Assembly (NCBI GenBank): GCA_965248715.1 | Contig: CBDFKB010000008.1 | Location: 1,550,001 to 1,614,000, forward strand | DNA: 64,000 nucleotides | Direction of reading: 5' to 3' | Source: CBDFKB01 sp965248715 | GTDB lineage: Bacteria > Pseudomonadota > Alphaproteobacteria > Rhizobiales > Rhizobiaceae | In this document: piece by piece, positions 18,483-26,379 of the stretch | Layout of the letters: each line of letters opens with the position of its first letter | Numbering within the stretch: the first letter of the stretch is position 1 | Translations under genes and position numbers: made by a program | The notes under the pieces: model-generated | Databases searched by the model: none | Told to the model about the DNA's origin: nothing | What the model saw: only the letters and a program-made list of their open reading frames with translations

Positions 18483-18974
18483 CTACGCCATATTGGCGGT
18501 CTTAGCCGAACGGCAAGCCTCGATCTGGTCGATGGCATCGGCCACCGCATCGAAGGTCAACAGGGTTGAAGCGTGCCGGGCCTTGTGATCGCGCACCGGC
18601 TCCAAATAACCGAAATCGGCATATTTGCCTTTTGGCGCCGCACCGTTTTCCTTTAGCATGCAATACATATCGGCGCGTAATTGGCGTAGTTCATCGGCGC
18701 TTGAACCGATCACCACATTGGCCATCATCGAAGAGGACGCTTGGCCGAGCGCGCATGCCTTTACCCGATGGGCAAAATCAGTGACCACGCCATCGTCCAA
18801 GGTAAGGTCGATTTCCACCGTCGATCCACACAATTTCGAATGCGCGCGGGCACTGGCGCCAGGATTTTCCAACCGCCCCACGCGACCGATATTACCGGCG
18901 AATTTTAAAATCTGTGCGTTGTAAACATCGTCGAGCAATTTCCGGTTCCCGTGTAGGCTGCAAAGCGAAGTCAA
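18483..18974 (-). CDS. IscU/NifU-like iron-sulfur cluster assembly scaffold
   Basis: Homologous to the U-type scaffold on which Fe-S clusters are built. Family motifs are LDDVYNAQILKFAGNIGR, HSKLCGSTVEIDL and KACALGQASSSMM. Two of the three usual cluster cysteines are present (CGST; ACALG); where the third is expected the sequence reads DHKARHASTLLTF, with no Cys. This is seen in a divergent alphaproteobacterial subgroup, so the exact role is unsure. The annotated start is TTG 18974; a TTG at 18938, just before LDDVY, matches the family length better. It is probably co-transcribed with yidD. Confidence 0.83.
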   Translation of the reverse strand: MTSLCSLHGNRKLLDDVYNAQILKFAGNIGRVGRLENPGASARAHSKLCGSTVEIDLTLDDGVVTDFAHRVKACALGQASSSMMANVVIGSSADELRQLRADMYCMLKENGAAPKGKYADFGYLEPVRDHKARHASTLLTFDAVADAIDQIEACRSAKTANMA

Positions 18975-19085
18975 ACATAAGTGATCTCGCCGGCGCTTTC
19001 ATGCCCAAAAGGTGTATGCCATTCTTGATGCACGATCACGAACACGATATAGGACTGGCGTCCGGTCGCCGTGCCAGCTCGCTAA

Positions 19086-19148
19086 TTAGGGCCCTTTTAG
19101 CGAATTTGGAGCCAACATAATAGCTCCGAATCCGTTAAAAGGGCTTTA
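19086..19148. repeat. Family A mini-palindrome
   Basis: A 63 bp near-palindrome: AGGGCCCTTTTAGCGAATTT GGAGCC, a 9 bp spacer, then GCTCCGAATCCGTTAAAAGGG. The arms equal the terminal inverted repeats of the 24.9 kb family A element with the interior removed. It lies in the divergent gap between the Fe-S scaffold gene and folE, about 110 bp before folE. Confidence 0.7.
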
Positions 19149-19256
19149 GTTGCGACAAGCGCCCCGGAAACCTGGCTAGCCCACGATCCACAAAAATTCG
19201 GTCGTGTTTCGGCTGCCATCGTTGCCCGATGGACAACAGACTGGAGCAAACCGAAT

Positions 19257-19910
19257 ATGATCGAAGGCTTCGACATGGATGCGATTCTCACCAGCTTGAA
19301 AAATGACGAGCAGCGCCGGTTGCTTACCGATGCCGAGCGGCCGAGCCGCGAAGAGGCGGAAGCGGCGGTACGCACGTTATTGCGCTGGGTTGGTGAAGAC
19401 AAGGACCGCGAGGGGTTAATCGACACCCCCAAGCGGGTGGTTAAGGCCTATGAGGAAATGTTTTCCGGTTACCGCGAAAATGGCGCGCACGTTTTAGGCC
19501 GGACCTTCGAAGAGGTCGGTGGCTATGACGACATGGTGCTGATCAAGAACATCATGTTTCATTCCCACTGCGAACACCATATTGTGCCGATCATTGGCAA
19601 GGCCCATGTCGCCTATCTGCCGGACGGGCGCGTGGTCGGCTTGTCGAAAATCACGCGGATCGTTCACATGTTCGCCCGCCGCCTACAGACCCAGGAAAAC
19701 ATGACTGCGCAAATTGCCCTGGCGATCCAGGAACATCTCAACCCGCGCGGTGTCGCCGTTCACGTCGAGGCAGAGCATATGTGCATGGCAATGCGCGGGG
19801 TGCGCCAACAAGGTTCGACAACAACCACTACCTTCTACACCGGCGAATTTCGCGACACGCCGGCCGAACAAACCCATTTCCTGACCCAAATCCAGCCAGG
19901 ACGGGAATAA
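19257..19910 (+). CDS. folE: GTP cyclohydrolase I
   Basis: Converts GTP to 7,8-dihydroneopterin triphosphate, the entry to tetrahydrofolate and related pterins. The zinc ligands are visible: Cys105 and His108 in FHSHCEHHIVP, and Cys176 in EHMCMAMRGV. The C-terminal signature RGVRQQGSTTTTTFYTGEF is intact. Length 217 with a usual N-terminal helix. GGAG lies 10 nt before the ATG; an internal ATG at 19275 is a weaker option. hisI follows after 23 bp, so the two are likely one unit. Confidence 0.97.
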   Translation: MIEGFDMDAILTSLKNDEQRRLLTDAERPSREEAEAAVRTLLRWVGEDKDREGLIDTPKRVVKAYEEMFSGYRENGAHVLGRTFEEVGGYDDMVLIKNIMFHSHCEHHIVPIIGKAHVAYLPDGRVVGLSKITRIVHMFARRLQTQENMTAQIALAIQEHLNPRGVAVHVEAEHMCMAMRGVRQQGSTTTTTFYTGEFRDTPAEQTHFLTQIQPGRE

Positions 19911-19933
19911 CACACTGGCCGGTGGACATTGCG

Positions 19934-20338
19934 ATGCAGTTTCCAACACAAACCGACAAGAGTAAACTTGAAACCACGGACCTGTTGGCGCCGCGATTTG
20001 ACGATCGTGGATTGATCACCGCGGTCGCGGTTGATGTCCGATCACGCGAAGTTTTGATGCTGGCTCACATGAACCAGGAAGCGTTGGCCGCAACCTTGGA
20101 TACCGGCATCGCCCATTATTGGAGCCGATCCCGGGCTCAATTGTGGAAAAAGGGCGAAACATCGGGAAACCTGCAACAGGTGCACGATATCCGCATCGAT
20201 TGCGACCAGGATGCGATCGTCTTATTGGTTGAGGTGGCCGGCGACGGGATTTCCTGTCACACCGGCGCGCGGTCATGTTTCTATCGATCCCTTGTTACCG
20301 GCTCGGATGGTGTCAAACTGGTCCACACCAACCCGTAA
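19934..20338 (+). CDS. hisI: Phosphoribosyl-AMP cyclohydrolase
   Basis: Third step of histidine synthesis, opening the adenine ring of phosphoribosyl-AMP. It is the stand-alone 134-residue form. Motifs are LMLAHMNQEAL, HYWSRSRAQLWKKGETSGN, the metal site DCDQDAI, and CHTGARSCFY. The open frame extends upstream into folE; ATG 19934 (MQFPTQTD) is used because the preceding codons overlap folE and match nothing. The hisE-type domain is absent, so pyrophosphohydrolase is encoded elsewhere. Confidence 0.95.
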   Translation: MQFPTQTDKSKLETTDLLAPRFDDRGLITAVAVDVRSREVLMLAHMNQEALAATLDTGIAHYWSRSRAQLWKKGETSGNLQQVHDIRIDCDQDAIVLLVEVAGDGISCHTGARSCFYRSLVTGSDGVKLVHTNP

Positions 20339-20343
20339 ACCGA

Positions 20344-21198
20344 CTATTTCGGCAGCTTGCACGGGTCATATACGCAACGTTTTATCTGCCCATACCCCTT
20401 GCTGTAGCCGATGCTGAGATAAGCACCATCATCTACGATCGAATCCGGTATCTCGGTATGACCTGCAGATAGGGAAAGATTACCGCCACGAAACGGAAAT
20501 GTGACGAATGCGCCCATGCGCAATGCTCTATATCCACTGCTGCCGCCTATCGAAATTTCCGGTCCTATGCGCCAACGTTTCAGCTTCAGTCCAGCGCGTG
20601 CCTGGGCCCAGTATGTGCTGTTAGGGGACATAAAACTGCCGGAAATACCAATGTCGAAGGGCCCGTTATTGTAGGTCGAATACTCGCCAGCGATTGCAAT
20701 GCCGATCTTGGTGCCGGTGGAACTGTTGCCTGGATCAGCCGGTAAAAGTTCGTGCGACTGGAAGCCGACGCCGCCATAGATTGCAAACTTCCTGGTATCG
20801 TAAAATTTCTGATACCCGATCATCGCTTCACCAACATAGCTTTGGCCATTTACTGTACCACCCGATATGACTGGTGATTGGTAATCATAAAGCCCGCCGG
20901 CGATCAAACCACGGAACAAAAGCCCGCTCGCGCCCAGCCCCCCAAAAGGTGCGAAGGTCAAGCCGGAGTAGCCAAAAACAGAATGGGAACGAAGATCTTG
21001 GCCAGAAAACACCACGACCCTCGGCGGACCTTTGTATTCCGCAGGTTCCTTGTCCTCAGCCCATGCGGTGGTTCCCGCATTGATGAAGGCTCCACACACA
21101 ATTGCTGTGGCGAAACCGGTTAGCCACCCTGCCCTTTGCACCGCCTTACCCGTATTTATAAGGCCAAGTGTATGGATGGGCGGCGGTTGCTCAACCAA
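20344..21198 (-). CDS. BcsS-like outer membrane beta-barrel protein
   Basis: A 284-residue secreted protein with a hydrophobic signal stretch (WLTGFATAIVCGAFINAGTTAWA). Alternating beta-strand segments follow, and the C-terminal half resembles an outer membrane barrel. The opening VFSGQDLRSHSVFGYSGLTF and the text up to GLIAGGLYDYQ match the pattern of the cellulose biosynthesis protein BcsS family. No bcs synthase genes lie in the window, so a cellulose role is not shown. It is convergent with hisI (6 bp apart). Confidence 0.6.
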   Translation of the reverse strand: MVEQPPPIHTLGLINTGKAVQRAGWLTGFATAIVCGAFINAGTTAWAEDKEPAEYKGPPRVVVFSGQDLRSHSVFGYSGLTFAPFGGLGASGLLFRGLIAGGLYDYQSPVISGGTVNGQSYVGEAMIGYQKFYDTRKFAIYGGVGFQSHELLPADPGNSSTGTKIGIAIAGEYSTYNNGPFDIGISGSFMSPNSTYWAQARAGLKLKRWRIGPEISIGGSSGYRALRMGAFVTFPFRGGNLSLSAGHTEIPDSIVDDGAYLSIGYSKGYGQIKRCVYDPCKLPK

Positions 21199-21277
21199 TA
21201 ATTGGGAAACAATCCAAGGAAATTATTGCCAATTGATCAGAATTCCAACGTTTTGCGGATCTTGCTGCCGGTCATGT

Positions 21278-22225
21278 TCAAAGCAAATATCCGCTTTTAA
21301 CAATGTACAAAAACACCGGAACGGTGAACATTGCCAACGCCGTTGATAGAATCACGGCGCTTGACGCGCGCTCCTGCCAGGTTTGATATTGCTGGGCGAT
21401 AACGAAAACATTGGTGGCGGCTGGAAGTGCCGCCAGCAACACCGCTGAATTGACCCACAACGGGTCGAAATCACCGGCAAGGGTTAGCAAGCCAAAGACT
21501 ACGGCCGGGTGCACGATCAATTTGATCGGAATCAAATAGCCAAGTTCCAGCGGTATGCGGCGGATCGGCCGCACCGCCGCGGTCACTCCCATCACGAACA
21601 GCGCGCATGGCGCAGCCGCATTTCCAAGCAACAACAATATCGTGTCGGCCGAAGATGGCAGATCAAGCTTAAATGCCGCGCCGAGAATGCCGGCGATGGT
21701 CGCCAAAATGAAAGGATGGGTGAAAATCTTGCGCAGGATGCCGCCGACAAGGCGAAGCCGGCCAACCTTCCCGCCATCATCGACCCCCATCAGCAGCGGT
21801 GCCAGGGTGAAATGCATGGAATTGTCGAGACAAAACACCAATGCTACCGGTACACCGGCCTCGGGCCCGAAGGCGGCGATCGCCAGTGGCGGTCCCATAT
21901 AGCCGATATTGCCATAGGCGCCGGCAAAACCTTGGATCGTCGATTCGCGAATATTGAGCCGGTTGCCGAAGCCAGCAATCAGCATGGTCATGAGGAAAAC
22001 AATCAGCGTGCCGGCGGTGGTGGCGGCGAGAAATCGATAATTGGTAAATTCAGAAACCGGTGTTTGCGACAACAAGCGATAAAACATCGCCGGCAGCGCC
22101 ACATAGATGATGAATATGTTCATCCATTCCAGGCTTGCGATTGGCCGTTTGGCCAGTTTGCCGGCGGCGAAACCAAGAAAGATCAACCCGAACAGGGGCA
22201 GCACCAGTTCTATGACTTCCAGCAC
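21278..22225 (-). CDS. AEC family transporter (auxin efflux carrier fold)
   Basis: A 315-residue membrane protein with about ten helices in two inverted halves. Recognised by LPLFGLIFLGFAAGKLAKRP at the N-terminus, the crossover region AYGNIGYMGPPLAIAAFG and ALPAATNVFVIAQQY in the second half. Family members export or take up organic acids; the substrate is unknown. It is a single gene between the BcsS-like gene and two small palindromic elements. Confidence 0.88.
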   Translation of the reverse strand: MLEVIELVLPLFGLIFLGFAAGKLAKRPIASLEWMNIFIIYVALPAMFYRLLSQTPVSEFTNYRFLAATTAGTLIVFLMTMLIAGFGNRLNIRESTIQGFAGAYGNIGYMGPPLAIAAFGPEAGVPVALVFCLDNSMHFTLAPLLMGVDDGGKVGRLRLVGGILRKIFTHPFILATIAGILGAAFKLDLPSSADTILLLLGNAAAPCALFVMGVTAAVRPIRRIPLELGYLIPIKLIVHPAVVFGLLTLAGDFDPLWVNSAVLLAALPAATNVFVIAQQYQTWQERASSAVILSTALAMFTVPVFLYIVKSGYLL

Positions 22226-22296
22226 TTATCGCCCCCCGGGCAGCGGATCAAATGATGGTAAAACCATAAACGCCGTATGCTTGCGAGACAAACCGC

Positions 22297-22376
22297 CTAG
22301 TGGAATGAATTTGACATTTGGTGCCCATTTGCAGCATCGTCGTTTGATAAATGTCAAATTTAAAAAATTCCACTAG
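22297..22376. repeat. Family C palindromic element, copy 1
   Basis: An 80 bp element bounded by CTAG at both ends. The arms are CTAGTGGAATGAATTTGACA and TGTCAAATTTAAAAAATTCCACTAG read inward, with an interior GCCCATTTGCAGCATCGTCG. Copies 2 (49.3 kb, opposite orientation) and 3 (51.8 kb) share arms and most of the interior. It sits 13 bp from a family B element, upstream of the AEC gene. Confidence 0.8.
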
Positions 22377-22389
22377 ATTCAATATCTTG

Positions 22390-22466
22390 CTAGTGGTTCT
22401 TTTGATCCCAAGATTTGCAAACCTAAGTGTTGCAACGGGACGCAAATGTTAGAATCGAACCACTAG
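22390..22466. repeat. Family B palindromic element
   Basis: A 77 bp element with perfect 10 bp ends, CTAGTGGTTC / GAACCACTAG. Imperfect inner arms follow (GATCCCAAGATTTGC against GATTCTAACATTTGC). It shares the CTAGTGG outer end and an inner CATTTG motif with family C, suggesting a common mobiliser. A half copy lies at 35539-35568. Confidence 0.75.
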
Positions 22467-22528
22467 ATTGCGGCAAATTGCTAAATACATCAAGTCCGCA
22501 GCGTGGCGCGCAAGTAGCCCCGGCATGG

Positions 22529-23344
22529 TCAAGCAAGTGCCCGCAATATTGGGTGCTTTGGGTCCTCCAATGCTTCGATCACGTCGAAATGGTGTCGCCC
22601 GGCGATTTCGCTAACCGTGACCTCAGCTTCGGCCCAATGTTGTGCCAACAAGCCGTTCTGGCGCAAGAATTCAGGCAATTCATCCCCACCGACCGCACAG
22701 TCGATGCGCGCATCTGCCGCCACTTGCAGCAAGGCTGGGCTTTCCAGGGCAGCCTCGCCATGGTCGATGTTAAGGACCTGGTTCATCACGGTTTTCATCA
22801 ATGGCCGAAGATCGTGCAGGCCGCTGATCGAGATCGCTTTGATGATCCGTTGCCCGGTGGCCGATGCGATTGGCCGGTCACTGCACACCATGCGCGCGGC
22901 CAGGTGTCCGCCGGCGGAATGGCCACAAACGATGATCGGCCCGGCAATCCGTTCGGCCGCGGCCGTTACCGCCCGGCCGATTTGCCTGGTGATGCCGGCG
23001 ATGCGGATATCGGGACAAAGCGTATAATTAGGTAACGCCACCGCCCAGCCAAGCGTCTGCGGACCTGCTGCCAGATGAGTCCAATAGGATTTATCGGTCG
23101 CCTTCCAATAACCACCATGGATAAACACGAATAGTCCCTTGGGTGACCCGCCCGGCAGAACCAAATCGAATGTTTCGCGCGGGGCATCGCCATACGTAAT
23201 ATCGGTGATGATATTTGTACCGGCGCGAAACTTAGCCGCCCTTTGCGGCCACAAATCGTAATAACGATCCGCACCAGCAATTGCGGCACCGTTGGCATAG
23301 GCCGCATCCCAGTCGGTGATCGTCTTAGGTGTGTCAGCGGTCAC
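22529..23344 (-). CDS. Alpha/beta hydrolase, kynurenine formamidase-like
   Basis: A 271-residue esterase/amidase. It has the HGGYW oxyanion motif (FVFIHGGYWKATDKSYW), nucleophile elbow GHSAGGHLAARM and a C-terminal His in GRHHFDVIEAL. The HGGYW plus GHSAGGH combination is that of the arylformamidase-like group, so N-formylkynurenine or a similar amide is possible but unproven. The frame runs upstream into the methyltransferase gene. GTG 23344 is chosen because GGA lies 7 nt before it and family homology starts soon after. It overlaps the methyltransferase stop by 11 bp, so the pair is coupled. Confidence 0.83.
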   Translation of the reverse strand: MTADTPKTITDWDAAYANGAAIAGADRYYDLWPQRAAKFRAGTNIITDITYGDAPRETFDLVLPGGSPKGLFVFIHGGYWKATDKSYWTHLAAGPQTLGWAVALPNYTLCPDIRIAGITRQIGRAVTAAAERIAGPIIVCGHSAGGHLAARMVCSDRPIASATGQRIIKAISISGLHDLRPLMKTVMNQVLNIDHGEAALESPALLQVAADARIDCAVGGDELPEFLRQNGLLAQHWAEAEVTVSEIAGRHHFDVIEALEDPKHPILRALA

Positions 23345-23927
23345 GGCGAAATTCCAGGAGCTGATTGTTAGCTGGCATCGGGTGATCCTTGACCAGAGCC
23401 AAACCGATGGCGCTGGCCAGCGCCGAAACCGCCTCAAAATCACGGACCCCGCTTTGTGGGTCACGCGCTTTGAGCCAACTGTCAAATTGCTGGTTGCTGA
23501 TGGTGGTAAATTCACCACCATATTTGTAAGGGCCATATAGGCAAAGCCGCCCGCCCGATTTCAACACAGTCTCGACGCCGGCAAACATGTATTCAACTTT
23601 TGACCACCCCGCGATGTGCACGAAATTAGCGGCAAAGATACCGTCGACCTGGGCCAGCGGCCATGGATGATCGCTGACGTCGAGCTCAACTGGATCGATC
23701 ACATTGCCGGGATTTTCTTCGGCCAGGCGGGCGCGGATATCGGGCAGGCATTCGCCAAGATCTGAAGTTCGCCAGGTCAGATGGGGCATCGCCGCGGCAA
23801 AATGCACCGCGTGTTGAGCGGTGCCGCTGGCGATCTCCAAGATATCAGCAGGTTGGCGAAAAACCGTTTGCAATACCTCTAATATCGGCCCCTTGTTATT
23901 GTCTGCCGAACGGCTGATAGTTAGCAT
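23334..23927 (-). CDS. DUF938 family SAM-dependent methyltransferase-like protein
   Basis: A 197-residue Rossmann-fold protein. The SAM-binding motif reads ILEIASGTAQHAVHFAAAMP, with the acidic residue in TSDLGE and motif ANFVHIAGWSKVEYMF. It corresponds to the DUF938 group, whose substrate is unknown. ATG 23927 has GGAAAG 6 nt upstream and is preferred to the GTG six codons earlier. It is the first gene of a two-gene unit with the hydrolase and diverges from the DMT gene at 23999. Confidence 0.83.
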   Translation of the reverse strand: MLTISRSADNNKGPILEVLQTVFRQPADILEIASGTAQHAVHFAAAMPHLTWRTSDLGECLPDIRARLAEENPGNVIDPVELDVSDHPWPLAQVDGIFAANFVHIAGWSKVEYMFAGVETVLKSGGRLCLYGPYKYGGEFTTISNQQFDSWLKARDPQSGVRDFEAVSALASAIGLALVKDHPMPANNQLLEFRRDR

Positions 23928-23998
23928 TGCATTCTTTCCAAACACTTCATCCTCGACGCCACCACCTTACCAACCCGCCTACGCCTGGAAAAGCCGCG

Positions 23999-24913
23999 AT
24001 GCCCACCGAACCGTCGATTTCCCGCAACAGTGTAGTTCGCGGCATCCTGTGGATGGGGTTGACCGGACTTTTGTTTGCTTGCGTCACCGGCATTGTGCGG
24101 CATTTGGGAACCGACATGCCGGCAATGCAGGCTGCGTTCATCCGTTATGCCATCGGCCTGGTGATGATCTCGCCGTTGCTCGGGCCGCTTTTCGCCAATC
24201 CACCGCCATTGTCAACTTTGCGGCTACATGCGTTGCGCGGCATACTGCACGGCATCGCAGTCATATTATGGTTTTTCGCCATGGCCAGGGTGCCGATCGC
24301 CGAGGTCACGGCAATCGGTTTTACCGCACCGATTTTTGTCACCATCGGCGCCGCGATTTTTCTCGGCGAAGCCTTGCGGTTGCGGCGCATAATAGCGATT
24401 GGGCTGGGATTTGGCGGCACTTTAATCATCATCCAGCCGGGTTTCGAAATCGTATCAACCGGGCAATTGGCACAGTTGTGCGCGGCCCCCCTGTTTGCCG
24501 CTTCATTCATCGTCGCCAAGAAATTGACCGAACATACGGACCCGGCCGTCATCGTCGCCTCGTTGTCGGTATTTTGCACTGTGGTGCTGCTACCGGGTGC
24601 GATTTATTCGTGGCGCACGCCGACTGTAGACGAAATATTCTGGCTGGCAGTCACCGCCGCCTTTGCAACCAGCGGCCATTATTCCATGACCCGGGCACTG
24701 CGCGCAGCGCCGATTACCGTTACCCAGCCGATTTCGTTTCTGCAACTGGTGTGGGCGGCATTAATCGGCTATCTGATATTTGCCGAAACAATCGAACCGG
24801 CGGTGATGTTCGGCGGCGGCATCATTGTTGCCGCGACCACCTACATCTCCTATCGCGAGAGCTTTGGCTCTCGCAGATCCAGTACCCCGCCGCCGCCAGC
24901 GATGAAGTCCTAA
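23999..24913 (+). CDS. EamA-type DMT transporter
   Basis: A 304-residue exporter-like protein with ten membrane segments and two EamA repeats (GLLFACVTGIVRHLG, ILWFFAMARVPIAEVTAIGF, TRALRAAPITVTQPISFLQ). The substrate is unknown. ATG 23999 (MPTEPSISRN) has GGAAAAG upstream. It is divergent from the methyltransferase-hydrolase pair with 71 bp between the starts. A family A element follows its stop. Confidence 0.85.
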   Translation: MPTEPSISRNSVVRGILWMGLTGLLFACVTGIVRHLGTDMPAMQAAFIRYAIGLVMISPLLGPLFANPPPLSTLRLHALRGILHGIAVILWFFAMARVPIAEVTAIGFTAPIFVTIGAAIFLGEALRLRRIIAIGLGFGGTLIIIQPGFEIVSTGQLAQLCAAPLFAASFIVAKKLTEHTDPAVIVASLSVFCTVVLLPGAIYSWRTPTVDEIFWLAVTAAFATSGHYSMTRALRAAPITVTQPISFLQLVWAALIGYLIFAETIEPAVMFGGGIIVAATTYISYRESFGSRRSSTPPPPAMKS

Positions 24914-24933
24914 AACACCGTCAATGCGAAACT

Positions 24934-25206
24934 AGAGTTCTTTTAATGAATTCCGAGTCAATTCTGTTTCTTGATTTGCCAGGTAGACCGCAGTTGAAAC
25001 GTGTGCAGCGCGATGTTGTGCATCGGGCAAACCCGGTTCGGCGGCGGATGCCCGCCAATCAGAAACCTGAAAGGATGGGCGCTTTTGCGCCAATATCCGC
25101 GCATCGCCGCTTGAGCGTACCGCAGGGTATGGCCATGGGCGTCGCTGCTTGGTCTTGACGCAAAATCGCTCCATCAGAATGGCTCCGAATTCAATAAAAG
25201 GGCTCT
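24934..25206. mobile_element. MITE-like element, family A, complete
   Basis: A 273 bp non-coding element with terminal inverted repeats of about 26 bp: left AGAGTTCTTTTAATGAATTC, right GAATTCAATAAAAGGGCTCT. The interior is related to 35400-35538 in the opposite orientation (shared blocks GCGCCCATCCTTTC, GATTGGCGGGCATCCGCCGC, GGGTTTGCCCGATGCA). Its right end is 3 bp before the argE ATG. The AGGG inside the repeat falls 8 nt before that ATG, so the element may supply the ribosome site. Confidence 0.8.
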
Positions 25207-25209
25207 AAG

Positions 25210-26361
25210 ATGAACGACAGTGTCGATATTTTAAAACGATTAGTAGGTTTTGCCACGGTCAGCCGCGATAGCAATCTGGCCCTGATCGAGTGGGTTGGCG
25301 AATATCTTGGGGCACATGATATTGCCCATACGCTCACCTACAATGATGACCGCAGCAAAGCCAATCTGCATGCGGTGATCGGACCGCTCGATGTGCCGGG
25401 GATCATGCTTTCCGGCCATACCGACGTGGTGCCGGTCGACGGTCAGGACTGGACCAGCGACCCGTTCACGATGGTTGAGCGCGATGGCCGGTATTTCGGG
25501 CGCGGCACCGCCGACATGAAGGGTTTCATCGCCTGTGTATTGGCGGCAGTGCCACAGGCGGTTACGGCAAACCTCAAACGGCCGATCCATCTGGCGTTTT
25601 CCTATGACGAGGAAATCGGCTGTATTGGTGTGCGCCGCATGATCGATGCCTTGGCCGAGGCCCCGATAATACCTGGGTTCTGCATAATCGGTGAACCTAC
25701 TGGCATGGGCGTCGCCATCGGCCATAAGGGCAAGACCGGCATGGTGTGCCGGGTTACCGGTGTAGAGGCCCATTCGGCCTTGGCGCCGGACGGGCTGAAT
25801 GCGATCTATCTGGCCACAGATATGATGATGGCAGTCCGCGATACCCAGGCCGAGATCGAGGAAACCGGTGCTCGCGACCCACATTATTCGGTGCCCTACA
25901 CAACGTTGCATGTCGGCACAATCAAGGGTGGCAGCGCGCTCAACATTGTACCGAAAAATTGTGAATTCCTGTTTGAAATTCGGAATATACAGGATGATGA
26001 TCCGCTCGCTATCCTGGATACTCTAAGGCAAAAGGCCGGTGCGATCATCGCCAAGCACAAAGAACGGTTTGCCACCGCCGAAATCAAAATTGAGATCTTC
26101 AACCAATACCCGGCACTGGAAACCAGTCCGAACCACGACATCGTCGCATTCGTCAAATCCCTGGCCGAGGCTAACGATCATTTCAAAGTTTCGTTCGGCA
26201 CCGAGGGCGGTCTGTTTCAAAAGCGGCTTGGCGTGCCGACGGTGATCTGCGGGCCGGGCCATATGGCGCAAGGCCACAAAGCGGACGAATTCATCGCCGC
26301 CGAACAATTAGCGCGCTGTGACCGGTTTCTCACCCAACTGATCGATCGGCTGTCAAAATAG
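25210..26361 (+). CDS. argE: Acetylornithine deacetylase
   Basis: Hydrolyses N2-acetylornithine to ornithine in arginine synthesis. It is an M20 metallopeptidase of 383 residues. Metal ligands and base are visible: His70/Asp72 (LSGHTDVVPVDG), Asp102 (GRGTADMKGF), the Glu pair in SYDEEIGCIG (about 131), Glu in IGEPTGMG and the C-terminal His in CGPGHMAQGHKADEF. The exosortase of related succinyl-diaminopimelate and carboxypeptidase groups cannot be fully excluded, but GPGHMAQGHKADEFI is typical of ArgE. The upstream leader is the right end of a family A element. Confidence 0.92.
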   Translation: MNDSVDILKRLVGFATVSRDSNLALIEWVGEYLGAHDIAHTLTYNDDRSKANLHAVIGPLDVPGIMLSGHTDVVPVDGQDWTSDPFTMVERDGRYFGRGTADMKGFIACVLAAVPQAVTANLKRPIHLAFSYDEEIGCIGVRRMIDALAEAPIIPGFCIIGEPTGMGVAIGHKGKTGMVCRVTGVEAHSALAPDGLNAIYLATDMMMAVRDTQAEIEETGARDPHYSVPYTTLHVGTIKGGSALNIVPKNCEFLFEIRNIQDDDPLAILDTLRQKAGAIIAKHKERFATAEIKIEIFNQYPALETSPNHDIVAFVKSLAEANDHFKVSFGTEGGLFQKRLGVPTVICGPGHMAQGHKADEFIAAEQLARCDRFLTQLIDRLSK

Positions 26362-26379
26362 GTTCAGGGGCCGGTGAGT

